DNA from: Oxalobacteraceae bacterium | GTDB lineage: Bacteria; Pseudomonadota; Gammaproteobacteria; Burkholderiales; Burkholderiaceae_D | Assembly (NCBI GenBank): GCA_021298975.1 | Contig: JAJTGC010000017.1 | Location: 1-55,080 of the forward strand | Direction: 5' to 3' | Length of the DNA stretch: 55,080 nt | Part shown: piece by piece, positions 26,981 through 35,668 of the stretch | How positions within the stretch are numbered: position 1 is the stretch's first letter | Layout: the number at the start of each line of letters is the position of its first letter | Position numbers and translations under genes: made by a program | Notes under the pieces: generated by a model | Databases searched by the model: none | Seen by the model: the letters and a program-made list of their open reading frames with translations, nothing else | What the model was told of the DNA's origin: nothing

Positions 26981-28051
26981 ATGAAATATCCCGTATTGCT
27001 GCCCGCCGGCGACGTACTGGCACACCTGGAAGACTATGACAGCATCATTGATGTGCGCTCCGAGTCGGAATTCGCCCTCGATCATGTGCCGGGTGCCATT
27101 AACTGTCCCGTGCTGAATGATGATGAGCGCGCGCAGGTGGGCACCATCTACAAACAAAACAGTAGCTTCGACGCCAAAAAAGTCGGTGCTGCACTTGTCG
27201 CCAGAAACATTGCGCTTCATTTGCAAGAAACACTGGCAGACAAACCCCGCGACTGGAAACCGCTGATTTATTGCTGGCGTGGTGGCAATCGCAGTGGCGC
27301 CATGGCCCACATACTCGCAAAAATCGGCTGGCACGCGGTGCAGCTCGATGGCGGCTACCGCGAATATCGCCGCAGTGTGCGCAGTTCGCTGGACTCCGAG
27401 CCAGAGACACTTCGTTTTCGCGTTATCTGTGGCACCACCGGTAGCGGTAAAAGCAGGTTACTGACATTGCTCGCAGATGCCGGTGCTCAGGTACTCGATC
27501 TCGAGCAGTTGGCCGCGCATCGCGGTTCCGTACTGGGCGGCATCCCGGGCGAACCCCAACCCTCACAGAAAATGTTTGAAAGTCGGATCTGGCTGAAACT
27601 CAGGGGTTTTACGTCGGCTCGACCTATCTATGTGGAATCGGAAAGCCGCAAAATAGGCAATCTGCGTGTACCGGAAAAGTTGATGGAAAAAATGCGCGCG
27701 TCGGCTTGTATCCATTTGCAGACCCATATCTCCGACAGGGTTGCCTTGCTTATCGAAGATTATCCGCATCTCGTTTCAGACAGCACGCTGCTCGGCAGTC
27801 AGCTCGACCATCTGGTGGCATTGCATGGCCACGCAAAAATTCGCACATGGCGGGACATGGCGGAGACCCGCCAGATTAACCGGTTGGTCGAGGAGTTACT
27901 GAACCAGCACTACGATCCTGCGTATCTGCGATCCATAGAAAAAAACTTCAGCGGCTATGCGCAGGCGCGATCGCTGACACTTGAAGATATTTCGGGCAGC
28001 GCTTTTTCCAAAGCCGCGAAAGAACTGCTGGCTGATGACCTGGTGAGTTGA
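26981..28051 (+). CDS. mnmH: tRNA 2-selenouridine synthase (SelU/YbbB)
   Basis: This 356-residue enzyme replaces sulfur by selenium in 2-thiouridine at the wobble position of certain tRNAs, using selenophosphate and passing through a geranylated intermediate. The N-terminal rhodanese domain has the active cysteine in IYCWRGGNRSG. The C-terminal P-loop domain has GTTGSGKSRLL. Length matches E. coli MnmH (364). It forms a likely operon with tesA. Activity needs SelD, which is not in this window, so a selD gene is predicted elsewhere in the genome. Confidence 0.93.
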   Translation: MKYPVLLPAGDVLAHLEDYDSIIDVRSESEFALDHVPGAINCPVLNDDERAQVGTIYKQNSSFDAKKVGAALVARNIALHLQETLADKPRDWKPLIYCWRGGNRSGAMAHILAKIGWHAVQLDGGYREYRRSVRSSLDSEPETLRFRVICGTTGSGKSRLLTLLADAGAQVLDLEQLAAHRGSVLGGIPGEPQPSQKMFESRIWLKLRGFTSARPIYVESESRKIGNLRVPEKLMEKMRASACIHLQTHISDRVALLIEDYPHLVSDSTLLGSQLDHLVALHGHAKIRTWRDMAETRQINRLVEELLNQHYDPAYLRSIEKNFSGYAQARSLTLEDISGSAFSKAAKELLADDLVS

Positions 28052-28082
28052 TTGCGGCACCGAAATGGGACCGATAAAAAGA

Positions 28083-28108
28083 CGGGGCTCTCGACCATCG
28101 GAGCCCCG
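28083..28108 (-). terminator. Rho-independent terminator after ppiD
   Basis: CGGGGCTC and GAGCCCCG form an 8-bp GC-rich stem with a 10-base loop. On the minus strand it is followed by TCTTTTTAT, just past the ppiD stop at 28120. It may also catch transcripts of mnmH arriving from the other side. Confidence 0.8.
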
Positions 28109-28119
28109 CCTTATGCAGC

Positions 28120-30036
28120 CTATTTCGCTGTCGGCGCCGCTTTGGCCGCGACGGGTTTGAGAATTTCTGCCTTGGTGCGCTTCTTGATCACATCAAGATA
28201 AGCACCCATTTCCTGAGCCGCCAAAAATTCATCTACCTGCTGCAGCTCGGCCTTGCGCGCCTCGTCATCAATGGCCTCGTCGTTGATCTTGTTGACACGG
28301 TAAATCGCAAAACCGCGACCTGACACGGGCACACCAACATAAGCCGGAAGCTTGCTTGGGTCGGCCTTCATGATGGCAGTCACTGCGGAGGGCGAGAGGC
28401 CCGCCGTGGTATTCCTTGAAACGGATTTTGCAGCACCAAACTCGGCGCTACCGCCCCCACGCAACTCAAGCAGACGCGCTTCGCCGGCCTTTACTGCGAG
28501 CTTTTCAGATTCCACGCCAATCAGTCGCTCCTCGATCACCGGCCGAACCTCCGAAACGGGGATTTTCGCTACCGGTTTGTGCTCTACCACGCGACCTGCA
28601 ATCAGCACGCTCGTACCCACCTCGATAGCCTCAGTATTGCGCTTGGCGCGAATGGCATCGTCAGAAAAAATCGCAGTGAGGAACTTTGGCTGGTTGTACG
28701 CTGCCATTTTGGGCAGTGAAGGACTGGGCTTTTTGGTGAGATTTTGTGCCGTTTCAATTTTCAGACCGAGCTTGTCTGCTACCGGCTTGAGGCTATCGGA
28801 TTGCTCGTAGACCATGTTGGAGAAAATTTCTGCCATTTCGGCATATTTTTTACCGGACTGTTGACGCCTGATATCTGATGCGATGTTGGCTTTGACTTCA
28901 GCGAGCTCTCGGGTCGCCGGCGCTTTGACACCCGTGACACGAATGATGTGAAAGCCGAAATCCGATTGCACCAGTCCGCTGATCTCGCCTTCTTTCAAAG
29001 CGAATGCGGCATCTTCAAACGGCTTGACCATGTCACCTTTGCCAAAGAAGTTCAGGTCACCACCGCGTTCGGCAGAGACCGTGTCCTGAGAATTTTCTTT
29101 TGCAAGTTTCGCAAAGTCAGCTGGATTCTTGCGTACCTGCTCAAGTATTTTTTCTGCTTTTGCCTTGGCCGTCGCTTTGTCTGCTGCAGAAGCGTCCTTG
29201 GATGCGTTAATCAGAATATGGCTGGCGCGGCGCTGCTCCGGTGTTTTATAGCGTGCGATATTTTGGTCGTAGAAGGCTTTGATATCCGCATCGGACACCT
29301 CAATGCGCGATTCGACCGCCTCCGGCGATAAGACCAGATACTCGATCTTGACGGTTTCCGGCACTTCGAATTGCGTGATGTTCTTGTTGTAGAACTCATT
29401 GACCATCGCATCAGTAGGCTTGACCTGACCCTTGAACTCCTGCCAGCCGACCGATAGTTCCTGTACCTCGCGTACCTGCTGGTTGAGTGAGGTAATGCGC
29501 GCGGCCACCGTCTTGGGTGCGAATGCGCTGCTTTGAATTGAGAGGTTCACTTGCTGCATTGCCAGCTCGAGGCGCAGATTGGCCTCGAATCGATCTGTGG
29601 TCAGTCCTTGGGCGGCTAGCAGCGCCTGGTAGCGCTTTTTGTCGAAACTGCCATCCGGATTGGTCAGACCCTGAATCTCCCGTATGGTGGTGCGCAACTG
29701 ATCATCGGACACCGTCAGATTATTTTTTATGACGTGGGAAGACAATGATTTTTGTGCCAATAGTCCTTCCAGCGTGCTTTGGCGCGCTTCGGGCGTATCG
29801 AACATGGCGGGATTGAACTGCTCGCCAAACATTTGACGGAAGCGTTCCAGCTGACGAGCCTGTGCAGCATCCCATTCACGCTGCGAAATATCCTGTCCAT
29901 CAACCCTGGCCACCGCCGGCTCGCGGTCAGACATACGTATATAGCTTTCCAGGCCGACAAACGCAAAAGAAGGAACAATGATCAGCAGCAGCAAAAACTG
30001 CATCAGGCGGCGGTGGGTGCGAATGAATTCAAACAT
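28120..30036 (-). CDS. ppiD: Inner-membrane-anchored periplasmic chaperone PpiD
   Basis: This 638-residue protein has a short cytoplasmic N-terminus (MFEFIRTHRRLM), one membrane helix (FLLLLIIVPSFAFVGL) and a large periplasmic part. A SurA-like N-terminal chaperone region is followed by a parvulin domain (QRRASHILI, GGDLNFFGKGDMVKPF, SDFGFHIIRVTGV) and a C-terminal chaperone region. PpiD sits next to the Sec translocon and assists emerging secreted proteins. It is the last gene of the clp-lon-hupB-tRNA block, which is its usual position in Beta- and Gammaproteobacteria. A terminator between it and the tRNAs implies its own promoter. Confidence 0.93.
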   Translation of the reverse strand: MFEFIRTHRRLMQFLLLLIIVPSFAFVGLESYIRMSDREPAVARVDGQDISQREWDAAQARQLERFRQMFGEQFNPAMFDTPEARQSTLEGLLAQKSLSSHVIKNNLTVSDDQLRTTIREIQGLTNPDGSFDKKRYQALLAAQGLTTDRFEANLRLELAMQQVNLSIQSSAFAPKTVAARITSLNQQVREVQELSVGWQEFKGQVKPTDAMVNEFYNKNITQFEVPETVKIEYLVLSPEAVESRIEVSDADIKAFYDQNIARYKTPEQRRASHILINASKDASAADKATAKAKAEKILEQVRKNPADFAKLAKENSQDTVSAERGGDLNFFGKGDMVKPFEDAAFALKEGEISGLVQSDFGFHIIRVTGVKAPATRELAEVKANIASDIRRQQSGKKYAEMAEIFSNMVYEQSDSLKPVADKLGLKIETAQNLTKKPSPSLPKMAAYNQPKFLTAIFSDDAIRAKRNTEAIEVGTSVLIAGRVVEHKPVAKIPVSEVRPVIEERLIGVESEKLAVKAGEARLLELRGGGSAEFGAAKSVSRNTTAGLSPSAVTAIMKADPSKLPAYVGVPVSGRGFAIYRVNKINDEAIDDEARKAELQQVDEFLAAQEMGAYLDVIKKRTKAEILKPVAAKAAPTAK

Positions 30037-30144
30037 GGTTGGTCTGATGTCTCCCGCCCTGTGTGGGCGTCTGTCTTTGTCGGGTTATTACTGAGTACTT
30101 TGCGACCCGGGCTTCATGCCTTCAGGGCGACAGAGCACCATATG

Positions 30145-30175
30145 AAAAAAGGCGAACACAGGGTTCGCCTTTTTG
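30145..30175 (-). terminator. Terminator after the tRNA-Val/tRNA-Asp pair
   Basis: AAAAAGGCGAAC and GTTCGCCTTTTT form a 12-bp stem with a five-base loop. On the minus strand it follows the tRNA-Asp gene by a few bases and ends in a T run, closing the hupB-tRNA transcript before ppiD. Confidence 0.88.
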
Positions 30176-30180
30176 GTTTT

Positions 30181-30257
30181 TGGCGGAGTGGACGGGACTC
30201 GAACCCGCGACCCCCGGCGTGACAGGCCGGTATTCTAACCGACTGAACTACCACTCC
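30181..30257 (-). tRNA. tRNA-Asp (GTC)
   Basis: On the minus strand the gene begins GGAGTGGTAGTTCAG and ends in an encoded CCA. The acceptor stem GGAGTGG pairs with CCACTCC. The anticodon loop CTGTCAC contains GTC, and the T-loop GTTCGAGTC is standard. Length with CCA is 77. Confidence 0.97.
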
Positions 30258-30279
30258 TAAACTGCTTTTGCTGACTGGT

Positions 30280-30355
30280 TGGTGGGTGCTGAGAGGCTCG
30301 AACTCCCGACCTACGCCTTGTAAGGGCGCCGCTCTACCAACTGAGCTAAGCACCC
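30280..30355 (-). tRNA. tRNA-Val (TAC)
   Basis: On the minus strand the gene begins GGGTGCTTAGCTCAG and ends AGCACCCACCA, with CCA encoded. The anticodon loop CTTACAA contains TAC, and the T-loop GTTCGAGCC is standard. Length with CCA is 76. It lies 22 bases ahead of tRNA-Asp in the same transcript. Confidence 0.97.
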
Positions 30356-30427
30356 GCTGAAACTTCTTGCTGCTCGTTTCGACTTGGCCAGCCAAGCCCG
30401 ACGTTTGTCACCACGCCGGAAAAGCCG

Positions 30428-30709
30428 CTAGTTTAATGCATCTTTCAAAGCTTTGCCAGGCTTAAATTTCGGGACATTCGATGCCTTGATCGTAATTTCC
30501 TGATGCGGTGCGCGCGGATTGCGTCCAACACGCTCGGCACGAGCGCTGACGGAGAAAGTTCCAAATCCGGCGAGGGTCACCGTACCATCTTCTTTCAATG
30601 TTGATGTCACTGCTTCAATCACTGCTTCAAGTGCACGGCTGGCGGAAGCTTTTGAAATGTCGGCAGCCTTGGCGATTTCGTCAATCAATTCAGTTTTGTT
30701 CACTGACAT
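30428..30709 (-). CDS. hupB: DNA-binding protein HU-beta
   Basis: This 93-residue nucleoid protein bends DNA non-specifically as a dimer. The start is the ATG at 30709 ([19 protein letters not shown]); the frame is open upstream to 30868, but that part overlaps the promoter. The core [19 protein letters not shown] includes the DNA-binding beta-arm region, where [10 protein letters not shown] carries the intercalating proline. It follows lon in the usual order and has its own promoter and an upstream terminator, so it is expressed independently and strongly. Confidence 0.96.
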   Translation of the reverse strand: MSVNKTELIDEIAKAADISKASASRALEAVIEAVTSTLKEDGTVTLAGFGTFSVSARAERVGRNPRAPHQEITIKASNVPKFKPGKALKDALN

Positions 30710-30794
30710 TCCCCTAGGATATGTTGTTGGATTTTTCGGCAGAAGATTTGTCTTGGAAGCCGGCCGTACGGCTGCAGAATTTCCTGCAGCGGCT

Positions 30795-30823
30795 ATTAGA
30801 CAAGTCGCGATCATTGGTGTCAA
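30795..30823 (-). promoter_or_regulatory. Sigma-70 promoter of hupB
   Basis: On the minus strand a perfect TTGACA is followed, after exactly 17 bases, by TCTAAT, which matches the -10 consensus at five of six positions. It lies 86 bases before the hupB ATG and downstream of the lon terminator. Confidence 0.8.
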
Positions 30824-30907
30824 GAAATTTACCAATAACACTTTCCTTAATCGCACTTCGGACGGCAAACCTCTGTCAAACCGTTAATACTGTAAAAATT
30901 TTGCATC

Positions 30908-30935
30908 AAAAAAGCGCCCATAAAGGCGCTTTTTT
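30908..30935 (-). terminator. Terminator between lon and hupB
   Basis: AAAAAAGCGCC and GGCGCTTTTTT form an 11-bp stem with a CATAAA loop and T runs on both strands. On the minus strand it lies just past the lon stop and separates lon from hupB. Confidence 0.88.
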
Positions 30936-30963
30936 TCAAACAATGGATTGACTCAATCTCTGT

Positions 30964-33180
30964 TCAGTGCTTGACAACGACCGGGTCAACTACCGTCTCG
31001 GCACTTGCCACTGCCGTCGCTGGAGCAACATCTTCCTCAGTCAAAGGCACGGGCTGACGCTCGAGTGCGATCGCCAGCACCTTTTCGATCCACCGCACCG
31101 GAATGATTTCAATGCGGTTTTTCACGTTGTCAGGTATCTCTGCAAGATCCTTCTCATTCTGTTCGGGAATCAGTACCACCTTGATACCCCCGCGCAGCGC
31201 AGCGAGAAGTTTTTCTTTGAGACCACCAATCGGAAGCACCTCACCACGCAGCGTGATTTCACCGGTCATCGCAACATCGGCTCGTACCGGAATACCCGAA
31301 AAGGTTGACACCAATGCAGTGGTCATTGCAATACCTGCGGATGGGCCGTCCTTCGGTGTCGCACCTTCAGGCACGTGAATGTGAATGTCGGTCTTTTCGA
31401 AGACATCGCTTTTAATCCCCAGCATTTTTGCACGACTGCGCACAACCGTCCGCGCGGCTTCGATGGATTCTTTCATCACATCGCCAAGGGTGCCCGTACG
31501 AATCACATTGCCTTTACCGGGCATGGTCATTGATTCGATGGTCAGCAGATCGCCGCCCACCTCTGTCCATGCAAGACCGACCACCTGACCGATCTGGTTT
31601 TCCTTGTCAGCGACACCAAAGTCATAGCGGCGCACACCCAGAAATTTGCCCAGATTCTTCCCGGTCACCGTGATTTTCTTGTCCTGCTTGGTGAGCAGCA
31701 GCATCTTGACGACTTTACGGCAGATCTTGGAAATCTCGCGTTCCAAAGAGCGCACACCCGCTTCACGTGTGTAGTAGCGAATGATGTCGCGTACTGCCGA
31801 TTCGGCCACCGAAATTTCACTGTCCTTCAAGCCATTGTTCTTGATCTGCTTGGGCAGCAGATAGCGCTGAGCAATGTTGGTCTTTTCGTCTTCGGTATAA
31901 CCCGACAGGCGTATGACTTCCATACGATCCAGCAACGCCGCAGGAATATTGTAGGAGTTAGCCGTCGCGACGAACATCACATCCGACAGGTCGAAGTCGA
32001 CCTCGACATAATGGTCACCAAACGTGTGATTCTGCTCCGGATCCAACACCTCGAGTAGCGCGGAGGCAGGATCGCCACGAAAATCCTGTCCCAGCTTGTC
32101 AATTTCATCCAGCAGGAATAAAGGATTGCGCACGCCCGACTTGGTCAGACTTTGCAGAATTTTGCCTTATTCCAGAATGCGTTCCTTGATCTTGTCCAAG
32201 CCGTAGTGATCGTCTTCCAGTACTTTCTCGGCATGCGCGAGATCATTGTTGACCTTGGATTTTTTCTTCCATGGCAAACCAATCAGTACATCGATGTAAT
32301 TACGAACGACGGTGGCTTCTGCTGACATCGGAGACATCAGCTTGAGTTTCTTGAGTTCGGACTGCGCCTTTTCACGCGCCTCTTTCGGCATCTTGGCGGC
32401 GATGATTTTTTTGTCCAGCTCTTCGAGGTCTGCACCTTCCTCGCCCTCGCCCAGTTCCTTCTGAATCGCTTTGACCTGCTCGTTCAGATAGTACTCACGC
32501 TGGGATTTTTCCATCTGGCGCTTGACGCGACCACGGATACGCTTCTCCACCTGCAGAATGTCCAGCTCCGCTTCGAGCTGACCCAACAAGTGTTCGTGGC
32601 GCTTGGCTACGTTGAAGATTTCGAGGATGACTTGTTTCTGCTCCAGCTTCAACGGCAGATGCGCGGCAATAGTGTCCGCCAGACGCCCTGCGTCATCGAT
32701 GCCCGCGAGCGAGGTCAAAATTTCAGGGGGGATCTTCTTGTTCAGCTTGACGTACTGATCAAACTGCTGAACGATGGCACGGCGCATCGCCTCGACTTCG
32801 GATTCATCACCTGATTCGGAATCCACCGGAGAGAGGTCAGCCACGAAATGCGTGTCTACCTCGCTGATGGCATGAATACGCGCCCGCTGCGCACCTTCGA
32901 CGAGTACCTTGACGGTGCCGTCGGGCAGTTTGAGCATCTGCAGGATATTCGCGATGCAGCCAATTTCATAGATGTCGTCGGCCGACGGCTCATCCTTGGC
33001 AGCTGCTTTTTGTGCGGCGAGCATGATGCTTTTGCCCTGCTCCATCGCTGCTTCGAGTGCTTTGATCGATTTCGGGCGTCCCACGAACAGCGGTATCACC
33101 ATGTGCGGGAAAACGACGACATCGCGAAGTGGCAGCAAAGGTAGCTGGGTGGGTTCGGAAAATTGTGCAGTCATCGTCAT
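30964..33180 (-). pseudogene. lon: ATP-dependent protease Lon, disrupted by an internal in-frame deletion
   Basis: Lon is the cytosolic AAA+ protease that removes misfolded and regulatory proteins. The ATG at 33180 (AAAGG upstream) opens the N-terminal substrate domain, which reads normally to DKIKERILE and then meets TAA at 32167-32169. Directly after the stop, in the same frame, the sequence resumes as [24 protein letters not shown]. It continues to 30964 through Walker B, sensor residues and the protease Ser-Lys dyad (KDGPSAG and GGLKEKLL). Compared with E. coli Lon, 67 residues from the tyrosine of EYLAVQ to the proline of SMPGK are replaced by one stop. The loss includes Walker A (GPPGVGKT). 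Neither half could be an ATP-driven protease. A GTG at 32133 could restart translation of the C-terminal half. A true deletion or an assembly collapse are both possible. Confidence 0.88.
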
Positions 33181-33354
33181 AGCGAGCCTTTTGAAAAACC
33201 TGTGATGCATGTTGGCACGATACTGCCGATCACAAGGCCTGTGTTCAACAATAGTTACTTCTGCCGCGACTGGTCGCCTGATTTGCTCTGATTTCCGGTC
33301 GCATTTGCTAAAAATCGACTATCGGAGACAAATATTCAAGCTTCCCAGAAAAAA

Positions 33355-33391
33355 TTAACAAAAAAGCCACACGAGAGCCGTCCCGGTGGCT
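33355..33391 (-). terminator. Terminator downstream of clpX
   Basis: On the minus strand AGCCAC, a loop of about 15 bases and GTGGCT are followed by TTTTTGTTAATTTTTT. It lies about 150 bases past the clpX stop and before lon, so clpPX and lon are probably separate transcripts. Confidence 0.7.
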
Positions 33392-33494
33392 GGTCGAACG
33401 AAGCCCGAGTGCATTGTTGTTGACAGGGATTGTACTGCGTTTGTTCGGACCACTAATGAGAAGCCTTGATTTTTCCAAGTTTCTTGAGATTTTT

Positions 33495-33520
33495 GCCTGA
33501 TTTTGGCCTCAAAATCAGGC
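33495..33520. other. 11-bp hairpin just past clpX
   Basis: GCCTGATTTTG and CAAAATCAGGC pair perfectly around a GCCT loop, 18 bases beyond the clpX stop. On the minus strand the hairpin is followed by AAAAATC rather than a T run, so it is not a standard terminator. It may be an RNA 3'-end stabilising or processing stem. Confidence 0.5.
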
Positions 33521-33537
33521 AATCGTTACCACATCGC

Positions 33538-34806
33538 CTATTTTGCTCCAGAGACCTTTTGCGGTTCGTGATAAATCAGCAAGGGCTTGACGCCGTTGGT
33601 GATGGTATTTTCATCAATAACCACTTTGGCAACATTTTGCTGGTTCGGTAGTTCAAACATGACGTCCAGCAGCGCGTGCTCAACAATCGAGCGCAGGCCG
33701 CGGGCCCCTGTTTTCCGAGCCAGCGCCTTCTTTGCGATGGCGTGCAATGCAGCAGGACGAACCTCCAGTTCCGCGCCTTCCATTTCCAGAAGTTTCGCGT
33801 ACTGTTTGATCAGCGCATTTTTTGGCTCCAGAAGAATCTGGACAAGGGCATCCTCGGTCAGCTCCGAGAGCGTTGCAACAACTGGCAAGCGACCGACGAG
33901 TTCCGGAATCAGACCGAATTTGATGAGGTCCTCGGGTTCAGCCTCCATCATCACCTCGCTGGCACTGCGCTGGACCTGACTCTTTACGTTGGCAGAAAAA
34001 CCAATACCACCTTTTTCAGAGCGGTCCGATATGATCTTCGCCAGTCCGTCGAAAGCACCACCACAAATGAACAGAATGTTGGTTGTGTCAATCTGCACAA
34101 AGTCCTGATTCGGATGCTTGCGCCCGCCCTGAGGTGGAACCGAGGCCATGGTGCCCTCGATAAGTTTCAGCAGCGCTTGCTGAACGCCTTCACCAGACAC
34201 GTCCCGGGTGATCGACGGGTTGTCCGATTTGCGAGAGATCTTGTCGATCTCATCAATGTAGACGATGCCTTTTTGTGCTTTCTCGACTTCGTAATTGCAG
34301 TTTTGCAACAATTTCTGGATGATGTTCTCGACATCCTCACCTACGTAGCCAGCTTCAGTCAGCGTCGTGGCATCGGCGATCACGAACGGTACATTGAGCA
34401 TGCGAGCCAGCGTTTGCGCCAGCAGTGTCTTGCCTGAACCGGTCGGACCGACGAGAAGAATGTTGCTCTTGGCCAGCTCCACCTCATCTTTTTTACCCAG
34501 ATGGCGCAGCCGCTTGTAATGGTTGTAAACCGCCACCGACAGGGTGCGCTTGGCCGTATCCTGACCAATCACGTACTGACCGAGCAAGTCGAAAATTTCC
34601 TGGGGTATTGGCAAATCCGAGCGCGGCCCCGCCACCGACTCGACCGTGGAGGCTTCATCACGGATGATGTCGTTGCACAGATCAATGCACTCATCACAGA
34701 TGAATACAGAGGGCCCGGCGATGAGCTTCTTCACCTCATGCTGGCTCTTCCCGCAAAATGAACAGTAGAGCAACTTTTCGCCGCTGGAGGACTTTTTATC
34801 GGACAT
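33538..34806 (-). CDS. clpX: ClpX, ATPase subunit of the ClpXP protease
   Basis: This 422-residue AAA+ unfoldase recognises tagged substrates and feeds them to ClpP. The N-terminal zinc domain has its four cysteines in YCSFCGKS and ICDECIDLC. The ATPase core has Walker [13 protein letters not shown], the pore loop GYVG, Walker [11 protein letters not shown] and the GGAFDGL segment. The length is normal. It follows clpP on the minus strand with 127 bases between, a spacing with room for a separate promoter or a regulatory hairpin. It is intact, unlike the neighbouring lon. Confidence 0.97.
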   Translation of the reverse strand: MSDKKSSSGEKLLYCSFCGKSQHEVKKLIAGPSVFICDECIDLCNDIIRDEASTVESVAGPRSDLPIPQEIFDLLGQYVIGQDTAKRTLSVAVYNHYKRLRHLGKKDEVELAKSNILLVGPTGSGKTLLAQTLARMLNVPFVIADATTLTEAGYVGEDVENIIQKLLQNCNYEVEKAQKGIVYIDEIDKISRKSDNPSITRDVSGEGVQQALLKLIEGTMASVPPQGGRKHPNQDFVQIDTTNILFICGGAFDGLAKIISDRSEKGGIGFSANVKSQVQRSASEVMMEAEPEDLIKFGLIPELVGRLPVVATLSELTEDALVQILLEPKNALIKQYAKLLEMEGAELEVRPAALHAIAKKALARKTGARGLRSIVEHALLDVMFELPNQQNVAKVVIDENTITNGVKPLLIYHEPQKVSGAK

Positions 34807-34888
34807 ATCCTGTAGGTGAAGGTCAATTTTTCGTGGATATTACCTGCGAATCAGGAATCCGTCACGTTTGAAACTAACAATCTTGCTA

Positions 34889-34922
34889 TGCTGAGTAGTT
34901 GTAAAAATACCACTATTCAGCA
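34889..34922. other. Hairpin in the clpP-clpX spacer
   Basis: TGCTGAGTAGTTG and CCACTATTCAGCA can form a 13-position stem with one wobble and one mismatch around an eight-base loop. It lies 12 bases after the clpP stop. No T run follows, so it may attenuate or protect the clpP message rather than terminate it. Confidence 0.4.
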
Positions 34923-34933
34923 TCCCGAGCCTG

Positions 34934-35563
34934 TCAGACCCGATGCGTCAGCACCTTATCAACCATTCCGTATTCAACGGCCTGGTCGGCTGACATGAAA
35001 TTGTCGCGATCCGTATCCTTGCTGATCTGATCCATGGTCCGGCCAGTCTTGTCCGCCAGAATCTGGTTCAAACGTTCCCGCAGATAAAGAATCTCGCGCG
35101 CCTGGATCTCGATGTCTGCCGCCTGCCCTTGCGCGCCACCCAATGGCTGGTGAATCATGATGCGGGAATTCGGCAGGGAAAAACGCTTGTCTTTCGCTCC
35201 TGCTGCAAGAAGGAAGGCACCCATCGAGGCGGCCAGACCCGTACAGAGCGTCGACACATCTGGCTTGATGAACTGCATGGTGTCGTAAATTGCCAGACCC
35301 GCCGAGACCGATCCGCCTGGGGAGTTGATATAGAGAGAAATATCCTTGTCAGGATTCTCGCTTTCCAGGAACAGCAACTGCGCAACCACGAGGTTCGCTG
35401 TGTGATCATTTACCGGGCCAACCAGGAAAATCACGCGTTCCTTGAGCAAGCGGGAATAAATATCGTAAGCGCGCTCGCCACGACCACTCTGCTCGATCAC
35501 CATGGGCACCATGCCCAGCATATCGGTCTCGATGGCGGACTTGCGGTAAATGCTATCAGTCAT
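34934..35563 (-). CDS. clpP: ClpP, proteolytic subunit of the Clp protease
   Basis: This 209-residue serine peptidase forms the double-heptamer chamber of ClpXP and ClpAP. The start at the ATG at 35563 (MTDSIYRKS) gives the normal length; the frame is open to 35638 but that extension is not ClpP-like. The N-terminus contains [20 protein letters not shown], with the cleavable propeptide before it. The active serine is in [11 protein letters not shown], the histidine in [10 protein letters not shown], and the aspartate in the C-terminal DTDRDNFM region. It lies between tig and clpX, the standard order. Confidence 0.97.
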   Translation of the reverse strand: MTDSIYRKSAIETDMLGMVPMVIEQSGRGERAYDIYSRLLKERVIFLVGPVNDHTANLVVAQLLFLESENPDKDISLYINSPGGSVSAGLAIYDTMQFIKPDVSTLCTGLAASMGAFLLAAGAKDKRFSLPNSRIMIHQPLGGAQGQAADIEIQAREILYLRERLNQILADKTGRTMDQISKDTDRDNFMSADQAVEYGMVDKVLTHRV

Positions 35564-35668
35564 TGACTTTCTTTCGCGATAAGAATTTGGATCGACCTGC
35601 GCTTCAATAAGCAAGGCCGCAAGCGGTAGTGTAACCAATCTTGCGGCCGAGGTTCATGAGGCTGCCGA

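Larger units (their letters stand above)
33181..33537. other. clpX-lon intergenic region
   Basis: This 357-base region holds no credible gene. It contains a terminator for clpX at 33355-33391 and a strong 11-bp hairpin at 33495-33520. It should also hold the lon promoter. I looked for a heat-shock sigma-32 site; an AGCTTGAATA segment on the minus strand resembles a -35, but I found no matching -10, so I do not call one. Confidence 0.5.

Noticed and set aside
30964-32133. C-terminal lon frame as an independent protease gene
   Set aside because: It begins in the middle of the AAA+ domain just before Walker B, in the same frame as the upstream part and separated only by a TAA created at a deletion junction. 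It is better described as part of a broken lon.
33181-33420. Heat-shock sigma-32 promoter for lon
   Set aside because: A CTTGAAT-like -35 is visible on the minus strand, but no CCCCAT-type -10 occurs at the right distance.
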